Of a stretch of 64,000 nucleotides of DNA, positions 47,786 to 60,000 are shown one piece after another. The position numbers and the translations under genes were made by a program. The stretch's first letter is position 1, and every line of letters begins with the position of its first letter. A model generated the notes under the pieces. It had not been told where the DNA came from and ran no database searches. It was given only the letters and a program-made list of their open reading frames with translations. The stretch is from NCBI RefSeq assembly GCF_000471905.2, contig NW_006494943.1, forward strand, positions 1,406,885 through 1,470,884, given 5' to 3'. This stretch comes from Amborella trichopoda (lineage: Eukaryota; Streptophyta; Magnoliopsida; Amborellales; Amborellaceae).

Positions 47786-48815
47786 AGATTATGGTGAATT
47801 TTCCATTAGGGATACATTGTTTGGACAATTTCCTCCATATATTGGAAGCTCTAACAGTGCAGAGACCCCACCTTTTAAAAAGAAGAATTTTTTTTAATGA
47901 TTTCTAAGCATCACATCAAAGATTAACGGAGTTTCGGATTATACATTGGAAAATCTTTCAAGTCTTTCTTAGTTATCTCTAATCATTCGGCAGTCACCTC
48001 ATTTATTAATTGAAAAAATGGACAATTGCAATCAGTTTAATTTGGACACCTCTAGACGAGGGCTCATTAAACAAAAAAGAATAGAGAACAAAAACTTAGG
48101 ACACGCCACGACCATAATTTTATACATGTTTTAAATAGAAGGATAATTGACCTTTGTAGCATATGGAGAACTTTATTAAAATCGGGGCTGTCTAAGTTGT
48201 TCGCATGATGCAGAAGTGTCATACCTTGCAAATTTAGAATTGGCACTATTCCAAAAAAAAAAAAGCCCAAATTTTGGTTTCTTTTCATTTTCGTGTTTGG
48301 CTTTTTCAAGATTAACAAAGTGTGGCCAAAATGTGGTCGCGAAATGAGACCCATGGTATTTCATGAAGTGGGAATTCACAGGCATAGGCATGGTTGGCAT
48401 TTTTGCTTGCAGATTTGAGAGGGTAACATGAGAGAGAAACAAAAGACGATGCCATCTGGGTGGGCCATAGCGAAGCCCAAGGCCCAAACATAATTCTCTG
48501 TAAAATCAAATCAAAGTTAAACAAGTATTGAACAAAATCAGCAGTGTACCAATCTCTATTTCTGAAAATGGTTGAGACTGAGGGTAATACAAAGGCCACT
48601 TAAAATGAAAACTGTGAGAGAAACATGTTCCAAAAAAAACATCTTAATATGGCTCCCATAATCAAACTCCACCCAAATTTTACAATGCCTACCAACACAA
48701 AACTCCGACTACTTGAATACGTTTGATGATAAAGTATGACGAGAGACAAAAAGCTGTCAATGTTGTCATTGAAATGATGAGAGATGGAGAGAGGGAAAAC
48801 ATACTGAAATTTCGA
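47786..48815. other. Intergenic and 3' flank of U2B''
   Basis: No exon or repeat recognised. The overlapping minus frames at 48,067-48,599 have no family features. The last ~200 bases should contain the U2B'' 3' UTR. Confidence 0.4.
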
Positions 48816-50889
48816 TCACTTCTTTGCGTAAGTGATGCCCATGGGGTTCTGAGGAGTGATCTTGAAACCTTGGAGAGCTTGCATGGCTATGGATGCCTGG
48901 ATCTCATCAGCATACTCCACAAAAGAAATGCCTGGCTTTGCTTCAACCATTCTCACCTCTTTAAAACCTGGGTACTGTTGGAAGAGCATCTGCAGCATCA
49001 TACTCGTTGTTTCATGAGGCAAATTCTGAATGAAAAGAATGCTATTTGGTGATGCAGCACCCTCTTGGGCACCAGGCTTTCCTGGGCGGGAAGTATGAGA
49101 AGCCTGTAAAAGACCAACATATAGCACATATAAAGTATTTAATAATCAGACAAAAAGTTACACCTTTTGTTAATATGCCAGGAAAGAGATATGGACAATG
49201 CATTTATTGTATCATTTTCTTAAAAAAAATGAACAATGAATAGAGGTTGTCCACAGGGAAAAATTTAGACTGAGACTTCTCCTAAAGAGCATTTTTTCTG
49301 TAGGCATTAACTGATTATTTGCAGGGTATAGGGTTCTAGGCACCAACTGTGCATGTTCGTTGCAAGCAAGCTAGGAACATTGTAGATATCCACTTGTTCG
49401 TGTGTGCTTGTTCATGGCTAATATGGATAAGTATTCAGAGTTTTATTCCACATGAATTGGGTTATTATTGATTCACTACTTGCTTTCACGTTGGAGTTTG
49501 TTTACTATACAATGGACAGGTCTCAGTTTTCTTTATGAGTCATTTAGTGCCTGTTCCTCATTTTAACATTTCTATACTCCAATGGAATTATCATATATCA
49601 GAAAATAGATAAATGATGTCCTTATCAGGAAAATAATAAGGATTAGATGGAAGTGTAGGGATAACTCACATTATTTGTGCCATTGTTCTGCACGACATTA
49701 GTAGCAGTTTGTTCTGCTTCATTTTCTGCCTTGCGCCTCTTTTCAGCTGCAATAGGATAATCATCACAGTCAAACAATAATAAACCAGTTTATGCAATCC
49801 TAAACACAAGATTTACAGCAATGTAGGGTCTAAAACCAAATAATCTATTCATAAGAAGTAAGATTCTCAAATAAAAACATGGAAATAACAATGAACACTA
49901 CAAAAATAATAAACTCAAAGAACAAGAATACTAGCTGAATAAGATTTGGGCTAGGGCTTGACTGATTAGCAGTTAGTGGTCGACAATTGCAACACTACAT
50001 CCCCAATTCGATACCTACAGCTTACATAAACAAAAAAGGAAAAGAGCATTGGCTGCATCGACTTCTGAAATTTGAGTGATAAATTAAAATTAAAAAGGGT
50101 TTAATGGATAGGAAAAAAGAGAGACCAGATTTTTGGCATCCCAATTATAATGAGGACCCGGTTTCTATGCAGCCAAGCCCGCAAATGTAGAAATGCGAGC
50201 CTCTTAATAAATCTATCTTTGAGATGGATTTTTAGACCTAATTTTTTAGGACATTTAATCTCTAACATGGAGATCATAAATATGAACTAAAAATAATAAT
50301 TCTAGTAAGAAAATATTTGGACCGTTAGTTTCCATTGTTTTTAGATGGAACACCTACTTGCATCCATCTTTAACAGGGATACTTTACACTTACTGGACCG
50401 CATATGTAGAAATGCGGTCCGGCCCGCATGAAACAATTTTCCTTATAATGAACTACCTCATTGAATGGAGAAACTGAATTGGGCTCCAAAGATACAACAC
50501 AAGAGGTACGGAAGATTGGTATCATTTCTCAGTGATTTTCTGAAACATGAATCCTAAATTTTATTTCATCAAATTCAGAGAACAAAACACATATAAATGG
50601 CAGACAGAGGCTGACCACAACGAATGTCATGAAACAACAATCAGATATCTCAAAATAAATATTAAATTGGAAATATTACAAAACAAGCGGAAAAAAATTA
50701 TCATCACCAAAGAAAAAAGAAAAAGGATAATATGAAGTGAAAGTATATTATAATCCAACTGGCTACAGGAAAAAGGGGAGGTAAAAGCAGGTCACCTTTT
50801 TCTTCCTGCTTCTTTTTCTTTTCCCTTGGAACATATGTTCCATCGGCTTTTGCGATACAATCAGACTTTGTCTTTGCGTATTGTATCCG
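48816..50889 (-). CDS. U2B'': U2 snRNP protein B'', 3' exons only
   Basis: Exons 50,796-50,889, 49,670-49,746 and 48,816-49,103 give the last 152 residues. The acceptor at 50,889 is GTGCAG; all junctions are GT-AG and in phase. The first exon starts [20 protein letters not shown], the end of RRM1 plus linker, and runs into KKKKQEEK. The second is [13 protein letters not shown] then a Thr/Asn-rich part. The third is RRM2: [20 protein letters not shown], then [18 protein letters not shown], ending MGITYAKK and TGA. U2B'' binds stem-loop IV of U2 snRNA with U2A' and acts in branch-site recognition during splicing. Full plant U2B'' proteins are about 230 aa. RRM1, which contacts the RNA, would lie upstream, but I find no exon for it up to 64,000. 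The sequence also resembles U1A, but the linker and RRM2 fit U2B''. Confidence 0.88.
50146..50446 (-). mobile_element. MITE family M2, copy 2, in a U2B'' intron
   Basis: Matches the reverse complement of 8,592-8,898. Carries GTAGAAATGCG hairpins at both ends (GGACCGCATATGTAGAAATG then CGGTCCGG at the right). Lies in the 1,049-bp intron 49,747-50,795. Confidence 0.7.
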
Positions 50890-51419
50890 CTGCACAGTGA
50901 ATAAACAAGAATATAGTTGTTATATGAAACCTCTATCACTCACTCAGGGAGGTAATTCCCTAAATGAGAGTAACAAAGCACAGATACCAAGAATAAACTG
51001 TAGAAAAGGAGAACACAATTTCTCCCTATTGGGAAAAGCGTTTGCCTTTTGGGAAGAATATCATAATCTAATGGACAATGGAAAATCATAGTTCATTGGG
51101 GTCACCCTGCCCGATGAGATGGTAAGCCCCACTCTCTTGCAACTGTATGAATGTGATTCAATGGTAATACTCCAACACGCAATGGATTTCCATAGTCCAT
51201 TTGGTTAATAGTTAATTTCCCTTACCTTTTTTGGTTTCCCCAAGAGCTAATCTTTCATACTACTACGATGGATGAGCTAGTTAGTCCATAACCAGTAACA
51301 AGACAGATGGAGATCAATAATGGCAGGTTTATCCAGCACGTATTTCCAAATAAGTTTTCATCATAATATTGCGTATAGATAGTTTTTTCCTAAGAAGTGT
51401 TCAAATGGGGGAGACAGCT

Positions 51420-52800
51420 TTTTTTTTGAAGTTGAAGGTATTGTAATTATAGGCAAATAAGGCAATACATAATACATACAGTTTACATGGTTACAAATAA
51501 TGAGCAATCTAACATGGTTTGTAAAACTCATAGAAAACAAGGGTTTCTTCAGCAAAACGTTTTGGTGGGAATTCATAGGGAACAGGGGAGGGAGGCCCTA
51601 CAATTGAGAGGAAGAGAATAACAAAAACTTGGCAAAGGAGCCCCTTGTTGGGAAAGTGAATCAACGGTATGATGAGCTTCTCGCAAGGTATAGTGAAAAG
51701 AAACCTGAAACAAGGCATACAATTGAAAAAATCTGCTAAAAAACTGGATCTAGGGGCTGCAGGCGGGGGGAAACTTGTTTGCCCAGCTTACTATGATACA
51801 CCTTCAATCAACAAGGGAACCCCACCTTTGCTTGTGGAGCTTCAATCCTTCAGGAAGAGTCCTAGCCTCAAGCATGCTTGAAATGGCCTCGCCTATAGGA
51901 CCCGAGAAAGAGAGAAGGTGGCAACCGGAGAGTCATAAAAGATGAACCAACCCCTGCTGTGCCCGGGCTGCCCAAGGAACATCCATTGAAGTTGAGCTTC
52001 TGGGTGCCATAGTGATCCAGGGGGGAGATCTAGGGATCAACCTAGTGTTAACCTGGAAATCGCTCCCCAGTTTAGGACAAAGTCTGTTGTAGAGCACCCT
52101 CTGATATTCCTTCGTGTTCTTGCCCAATCTATGACCATTGGCTTCATGCTGTCCCTTCGTGTTCGGCCCTTAAATATTCTTCTCTCTCTCCAACCAGGTA
52201 TACCATATTAGGGCTATAATATAGGCGACGGCACAGGTATAGCCCTGAGGCTGAAAGGGGATGGGGGAGAAATCTGCGGAAAACAGATGTAAAGTGGTGT
52301 CCAGCGTGACCCAAGTGATACCAAACAAATTGAGGAAGAAGGATCACAATTTCCCAGCAAAAGGGCAGTGGATGAATAGATCAGCAGCACTCTACTCAGA
52401 TCTTCTACGTCCAACCTGAAGACTCTTCTATATGTAGCCTGCAAACTGTAAGGGGCTTATTGCCAATTGCCAACCAGTTGAACACTTGAATATCGGTGGG
52501 CACTTGGCTTCCTTTGCTGGCCCAGCAGGGAGGAGGACTTGATAGAGCAAAGATGCTGTGAATAATCCCAAGGGGTTTGATGCTCAGACCACTCTACCCT
52601 TCCCTAAACCAGGGATAAAAGCGAATAGACTGAAAGTTCAAGTATGAAGGTCCTCACCATCCCAAACTCCTCGAGGCGGAAACACAACCAAAGTTCAAGA
52701 GCCTGAAGATTGTCAACTTCAATGTCATTTAAGTCTCGCCTAAATCTTGGACCTCACACAATAAGATCTCCCAAAGCTTCACAAGACTTGGAGATGAGGC
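51420..52800 (-). mobile_element. L1-type LINE 3' end, decayed
   Basis: The minus strand has IWYTWLERERRIFKG (end of the RT C-terminal region) near 52,180 and KLNFNGCSLGSPGTAGVG (start of RNase H-like) near 51,990. A poly(T) run at 51,419-51,428 marks the poly(A) tail. Upstream parts (to about 52,800) are broken. The LINE lies where an upstream intron of U2B'' would be. 50,890-51,419 holds no exon that I recognise. Confidence 0.65.
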
Positions 52801-52809
52801 AATCTTGCT

Positions 52810-53955
52810 TAGGGGTGTTACTGGATAGGTTGGGACCCAGACCAGATCCAGACCCCGGTCAGTTTAGGTATTTTATTATAAATACTTTGTAATATTGATG
52901 AATATATACCTAAATATTATATATATATAGGACTTAACTAGGCACCTGTAAGATGAAGTACTATATAAGACTTAACTAGGCACCTGCAAGATGAGGTACT
53001 GTAGTGTATATTGTTCGTGGATGACATAATTTTAATCGATGAGATCCGAAACGGCATCAACACAAAGAACTTTGGAGGGATGCTCTATGATTTAAAGGTC
53101 TTAAAATTAGCCGGACTAAGACAGTATATGGAATGCAAGTTTAGTAATAATAAGAGTAGAGACGATGAAGTAGTTAAGATCGACAGCCAAGAAATACCAA
53201 AAAGAATGCATTTTCGATATCTTAGGTCGATGATCCAGGAAAATGGGGAAATTGAGGAGGATATCACACATGAATTAGAGCTGGGTGGGCGAAGTGGAGA
53301 TGTGCAACTGAAGTTTTATGTGATCACTACAAATCAATAAAGCTGAAGAGCAAGTTCCATAGAACAATTGTGAGACCAACTTTGCTTTATGGGATGGAAT
53401 GCTGGGTGTCAAAAAACAACATATTCATAGAATGAGTGTAGCTGAGTTGAAGATGTTGAGATGGATGAGTGGCAAGACAAGAATGGATAGAATTTTATTC
53501 ATTCGAGAGAATTTCGGTGTGGCACCAATAAGTGATAAGACGAGAGAAAGCAGACTTAGGTGGGTTGGTCATATGCAGTGCAGACCCAATACAACACTTG
53601 TTAGGAGATGCGAGTTAGTTCAGGTGGAAGGCTCAAAAGGGTAAAGGGTAGGCTCGAAAGGACATGGTTGGAAGTAGTGAGAAAAGATATGAGGACTTAC
53701 GGCCTCACTGAAAGTATGGCCCTTGACAGAGCAGAATGGCAAACCAGAACTCATGTAGCCGACTCCAATTAGTTGGGAAAGAGCTTTGATGATGATGATG
53801 ATGATATGTGTGTGTGTGTCTATGTTAGGTCAGGATGGACCAAAACCCAAAACCGACCTAGATTGGCTAAAGGTTATTTGGACCCAAACCTAAGCTACCC
53901 GTGTCAAGCTGACCCATTTGGTTGGCGGGTCAATCCAACCCAATTACCACCCATA
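52810..53955. mobile_element. Non-autonomous hAT-type element containing an RTE LINE
   Basis: Left end TAGGGGTGTTACTGGATAGG; reverse complement of the right end TATGGGTGGTAATTGGGTTG. Flanking octamers ATCTTGCT and GTCTTGGT (6 of 8 identical) fit a worn 8-bp hAT target duplication. The ends are rich in GGACC/GGGTC like the element at 3,405-3,980, so both belong to one family. Most of the interior is the RTE LINE end. Confidence 0.6.
52990..53806 (+). mobile_element. RTE-type LINE 3' part, copy 2
   Basis: RT region from LFVDDIILIDEIRNGIN (catalytic DD) through FRYLRSMIQENGEIEEDITH, IVRPTLLYGMECWVSKKQHI and MSVAELKMLRWMSG to LRWVGHMQCRP and WLEVVRKDMRTYGLTE, ending MALDRAEWQTRTHVADSN. The tail (GATGAT)n at 53,788-53,806 is typical of plant RTE LINEs. 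Two frameshifts (near 53,340 and 53,640); 5'-truncated within the RT. Confidence 0.88.
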
Positions 53956-54269
53956 GTCTTGGTTATATGCTACCAAAAAAGCTTGAAAGGGCATAAATTC
54001 AGCCTTGACTCCCCCATCTAGTGATTTACAAATCGGCTACCCAAGTCGAAGTTGCCTGGTCACTTGTTGATTCTTGCCCAAATTGGTGAGTCGGAACAAT
54101 TTGTCTAGAATCTCCATGTTCGATGTAGCGATTTTGCACAATTTTCTGCCCAAAATCAAGATATGCCCAGTTTTTTGAAAAATCACATGATATTCCTATT
54201 CCAATTATTTACCACCATTTTGGGTTCTTTTTTCATCTGCCCCAAAATTTCTCTCTCAGAAGCCACTTT

Positions 54270-56470
54270 CTCTTCCTTGTTTTTTTATACAAGTGAGACA
54301 ACAATGCCGAATAAATCCTTGACAAATTCACCTTAAAATTGAAATTCTCCAATTGAAGGGAGGGGATGTATACCACGTGAAGGAGCATTTGGCTTGCAAG
54401 AAGAAGTTGACCCAAGTACAATGTTAAACAGAGAGGGGGGAAGAGTTTTGCACAAGTGCTTCAAGTAAGCCTAGGAAGCAGAATGTGATAGGAGATTATT
54501 TCCACCAAGGAGAACACTTGATGCCCAGCCAACAATCAAAGTTTGTTGGCTGGGAAGAAGGCAGTGAAAGGGAACACATATCTCTGACCCAGTGGATGTA
54601 TGATTCTTGCATTCCTTTAATGCCCTCAACTCCTATTTTCAATCTCTGTTGGACACCATGCCCTCAAGTTCCAAGGAGCTAGAAGTTTGTTGTTGAAGAG
54701 GAATGTGGAGAGGTCAAGGGTTTACATAGAGGCATACAAAGAGATATGGGCTAGTTATGGCTGCTCAATCATGGCTGATGGTTGGACAAATGGGAGACAT
54801 ACACAATTGATCAAACTTTTGGTATATATCACAAGGTTAGTCATGGACGGCAAAATTATTTTTATTTTTTACTTTTATTCAACTTTAAAGGATGTATATT
54901 TTAATTTTAAAAAATTCTAGGGTTTTTATAGTTTTTTATTTATTTCATGAGTATAATTCACGAAGACTGTTCATAGGTACTATTCATAGGGGTAAAACTG
55001 TCATTACAAAATTTAAGTTTAAGTTAGGATATATAAGTCATTTTAATCATTATATAGACATGTAATGCCTTTGAACATTGAGTTTTAATATATAAGGTGT
55101 GTGGGGCCTTGAGAGGGTCAATTCCACATGATTTTTAGAAATTGAAAAGAGAAAAGCTTAGGCTTTTGGAACCCTAGCTTGGGGTATTGAGAAGAAACCC
55201 TAGGTTTCTTTGAATTATGCTCGTGTTTAGTTTTGTTTCTTGCTGATTTTACTGTTCCCACAAATTTCCCTGCATCAGTTAGCTATTCTCAAAGTCAACT
55301 AATGCCTCAGGTTTTGGGAAGACAAGGGAGGCATTATTACATTTATTTAAGGAAGTTGATGATATGCAGGGCCAAATAATATGCTCTAATTTATCACAGA
55401 GAATGAAACTAACTACTCCCTTAGAAGCAGTTTCTGCAACAACATTACCCACCTGTTTTTGACATTATGCACTGCTCATTGTATGTATCTAATGTTTGAG
55501 GACATTAGAAAGATGGATGATGTTTTGGAAGTTGTATATTGGACCCGAAGGATCACAAAACTTATATACAATCCTTCATTTTTCTGCAATCCAAAGAGGA
55601 TGCACACTAATGAAAGAGATCTAGTGAGGCCTACAATTACAAGGTTCGCAAAAGGATGAATTCATGGATACTATTGGAACATAGTTTATTACAGTCCAGG
55701 AGTCTTTGGTGAAGGTTCTAAGGATTGTTGATAGTAATACCAAGCCTGCCATGAGTTACATTTATGATGCAATGGATAGGCATAGGAGGCTGTTTCTGCA
55801 ATTTTTAAGTATACAAAGCCCAAGTTCAGGCACTATTGCGAGATTATTGATAGGAGATGGGATACACAGTTGCATTGCCCAATACATTCAGCTGCTTATT
55901 GGCTCAACCCAAAGTTTTTCTACAACAAAGCCGCATTTTCCATTCATCCTGATATTTCCAAAAACTTGCATTCCATGATTGAGATGTTGTGTCCTGATGG
56001 GCATATGCAAGTGACGATTGGAAGGAGATGAGCTTGCATGAGAAGGGTCAGTAGGATTTTAGGTGAAAGATGGCACTGAACATTCATGAATATATCTTTT
56101 GAATGGAAAACACACATGAATATATCCTCCAATGTAATTCAAGTATCCTCTTTTAAGTTCGAATATCAAAGTTCCATTCTTCTATTTGTTATTTATAGAT
56201 TGATTCTAGAGTGTCTACATGTAACAGTTTGATACAAATTACAATATCTTGTATTGTTCACTATTATTCAATTTCAGGTGAATGATGAAAATGATTTGGT
56301 GGGGATGATCCTAACCTTCAAAAGTTCATCATTTGTATCCTCAGCAAAACCCGTCGTGGAAGTGGTTGCAAGAGAAATTGGAACATATTTGAACACATCC
56401 ATTGAACTTGAGCGTAAGAGGCCTAACAACCCAGTTTTTGTGTGATACAACTTGAGGTTGAGGCAAAGAT
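54270..56470 (+). mobile_element. hAT transposase remnant (DUF659 type)
   Basis: Pieces in hAT order: BED-like GGDVYHVKEHLACKKK; QWMYDSCIP; RSRVYIEAYKEIWASYGCSI then MADGWTNGRHTQLIKLLVY (DUF659 core); FITENETNYS; LCTAHCMYLMFEDI; KLIYNPSFFCNPKRM then RDLVRPTITRFAKG; VKVLRIVDSNTKPAMSYIYD then AMDRHRR. The C-terminal dimerisation end is FV-stop-YNLRLRQR near 56,445. About 450 bases (54,850-55,310) of unrelated AT-rich sequence interrupt it. Many stops and shifts; inactive. Confidence 0.8.
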
Positions 56471-57039
56471 AATAAATTAGGTCGACAACAAACTAAGTGA
56501 AATAATATAAAATGTAGGAACACTCAAAGACCCAAACGTTGGACCAAACTTAACCCAGAGAAGATTGCAAACTAAGTGAAATAATATAAAATTGGGAACA
56601 CTCAAAGACCACATGTTGGCCCCAATAAGATTTTGGTGTGGCAACTAATCCCAGTATGGTGCATTTCACATGTTACGATGTGGGGTTCACCTAACTTCAT
56701 ACTTCATTGGTGACTTGAGAACATGTGGGTTTCCTTTTTTAACACCTGCAATTGCTCAACAGTGCCTTTTTCTAATTATGTAATACAGCCTAATTTTTTT
56801 TTTGATACTGTTAACAAATAATACGTTCATACTAATGATGCTAATACCGGACAGGACAGGTGGGTCCAAACATAGAACCAGTGGCTATTCAGGTCCAATG
56901 CAATACGTTGTTTCTTGTATTCAATTTAATGGTTTTATTGCTTTAATAAGTTTAATATCGATAAGTTTTACTTATTTGGTGGCTTATATACATTCTTTGG
57001 TATATAAATCATAGTTTTTTTTTTTTTGTCACTGCAGAC
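56471..57039. other. Flank between hAT remnant and LINE
   Basis: Contains a ~60-bp duplication (CTAAGTGAAATAATATAAAA at about 56,494 and 56,571) and otherwise nothing recognised. Confidence 0.45.
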
Positions 57040-60000
57040 ACATAGGAGTTGGCTCTGCAGACTCTCAGGAGTTGACCTGTCAACATGGATGACATGCTCA
57101 GGCCCATGTGGTTCCTATAGCATGGTCAGGTCATACTTAAGCGACCGACATCATAAGAGAAAATACTTGAGCATTCAGGCAAAGCCTAAAACAAAACACA
57201 GAGGAACCAGGGAGTTCATGAACCTTATAACTGACATCCATTATGACCATATTACTGAATCTTCATCCAACCCTCAGCTTTTGACATTAGCCCTTAGCAA
57301 AGTCCGGCTCTCAAAAGGTAGAGGCGTATATTATGCCCACCCCAAAATTTGCCTAAATGAAGATACTCATTTGGATCATTTGCAAAATAGGTAGCCACCA
57401 CAAAATAAATGCTGTCCAAGATTTTGCCCAGACCATGATATGTCCTTCCTATAATTGACACCAGACTTCCTGCTCATTTATCTAACACAATAGATGTTTG
57501 GAGTAGGAGACCCCATCAGTGGGAGGTCATGGATACTATAGGAGCCTCTTAAAGGAGTTGGGTCATATGGAACCCCAAGATAATCTCATACCAATCCTCA
57601 GATTTAGAAGCCTTCTCAGTGAAAATCCACTTCAACAGGATCTCTGTTGCCTTGTTCTGAAAACTTTCTAGTGTATGGCCCAAACTGCCCTAGAGAAAAC
57701 CTACAGTTACAACTGGAATCAGCAACCCTACACATCCAGTTCCTTGGGTAATCAGAGGCGACTTTAATGTCATTAGATGGTTGCATGACGAAAATAGGGA
57801 TAGTAGAATAAACTTCAGTATGAGAGCCTTCTTGGATGTTGTTGGCTGTAATTGTTGACATTACCCTCAATGGAGCAATATTTACCTGGTCAAACCATGC
57901 ATGTCCTTACCTGGTCAATCACTTCATGGTCTCAACCGATTCGGATCTGGGATCCTGGGTACCATCTCCGCTCGACTCCCCAAGACAACTTCCAACCATG
58001 GACTGATCTTTCTAGATATCCTACACCTAGACCAGACAAACCTTTTCAGATTCAAGCTCACTTCACTAAAGGAGCTGGATTTCTCAGTGGTGATCGTCCT
58101 ATAATGTTCAAGGGTGGGAAGGTTTCAGCCTCAGCAAGAAACTGCAATTCCTCAAAACCTCCCTCAAGCAGTGGAAAAAGGACGTACCTAGCAATTTAAG
58201 AAACAGAATTCAGGTCCTCAATACAAAAATCCAAGCTATGAACTCCCTGGAGGAGTCCAGAGGTCTCATGAGCAAGAAGGAATTACAAACCACTGCAAAA
58301 ATGACCTTTAGTTTGCTCTTAGACGAGAAGAAATTTATTGGTACCAGAAGTCCAGGATAAAGTGGTTGTAGGGCGATAGAAAGACTAGTTTCTTCCAAAA
58401 AATTGCTGGTTACAGATGTCGGGGAAATACTATCACCCAATATCACTATCAAGGTCATACCTTCACTGAAGCTTAGCAAGTCAGCAGAATAATTATTCTC
58501 CACATCCAAAAATTGTTCTGCCCTAGACCAGGTCCTCAACCTGGGATGGCTGATCTGAATTTTAGTTCCCCCAGGAGGAGGACGTCTGATGGCTTAAAAG
58601 GTCCTTCTTCGTTAAGAAATCACAAGAGCAGTAGTGGACCTTGGCCATAACAAGGTGCCTATTTGTTTTCCATAAGTTTTTGAACATCATCAGTCCAGAT
58701 ATGTTGGCCTCTTTGATGAGTCCCCCGATGGGCATTGCATCCATAAAGGAAAGAAAAATGCACTAGTCCCCAAGATTGAAAGTGCATAAAAAATTAAAGA
58801 TTTCCACCTGAACAATCTGCTTAACTCCACCTAAGAGATCCTTCTAAGGTTCTAGCTAGAAGGTTAAAGGAAGTTATTCACAAAGTAATCTCCAATACAC
58901 AGTCAGACTTTATGGAGAATAGACAAATGCTGGATGGTGCACCGCTAGCCCACAATGCTATCCACTCAAGGCTCACGGCTATGAAAGAGGGGCTAGAAAT
59001 CAAGATAGACTAGGAGAAAGCTTATGACCATGTGGAATGGTCACTATCAATGCTCAACCAGGCGGATGCAGCCGCCTAGGCGGTCAGGGGTCTGGGCCGC
59101 CTAGCCGCCTAGGCGGTCAGGGGTCTGGGCCGCCTAGCCGCCTAGGCGGGCGCCCAGACACAAAGGTGGCCTACATTGGGGAGAAGGGCAGAGACTTGAG
59201 GATATTGTTGGAACCCCCACACCTCCTCCTCTTTTATTGTATATAGAATTAGCATTTTGTTATTTAATAAGCAATGTTAAAACTAACTCAAGAAAAATAA
59301 TGGCATTAAAAATTATGGTCTATAACTCATGCATAAATTTTCTTTTAAAAATACTCATTCAGTTTGGGGGCAATAGACATTTTCCATTGAATTGCTTTCC
59401 CAAAGGCAAACTAAATATCAAAATGGGAAAATAATCCAATTTTTTTTTTTTTGGGTGAATAATAATCCAAAAAGTTGATAGCATATCAAATATATATCAT
59501 AAAGTAACAAAAAGAAAATACAAAAAGCAAAGAATAACACCATAAGACATTGTAGAAAAGAAAAACATAACCTAATAAAAAATGTTGAATATACCAACAT
59601 TCTTGAAATGGAATCGATATCGGCCCAAAGAGGAAAATTTTGGTTCCCAAATCTCCTCTTTTACAACCACCCATTGGGGATCAATATCCTTTAATTACGT
59701 GAGTATCGAGGAGGTATGAAAAAAATTTCAATCGCTATACAAATCTTCAAATCGTTTTTTTTTAAAGGTATTTCTCACTCTAAAACTCACTAAAAACATT
59801 ATGGGGGGCAAGAATGGCCCCCCAAAAACCTTTTCCCCCTTTTTGAGGGATGAAAATGATGAAACTACCCAATGGCCAAGGGGCATTTTCCACCATCGAT
59901 CTCGATTGTTCGAGGCGGCGCCTAAGGCGCCCACCTCTTAAGCCACCTAGACGAGCGCCTTGATGCACCCGCCTGGTGCATACTGCCTAGTCCATGCCTA

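Noticed and set aside
48067-48599. Three overlapping minus-strand frames upstream of U2B'' exon C in map order
   Set aside because: They overlap each other in different frames, have no domain and lie beyond the U2B'' stop codon.
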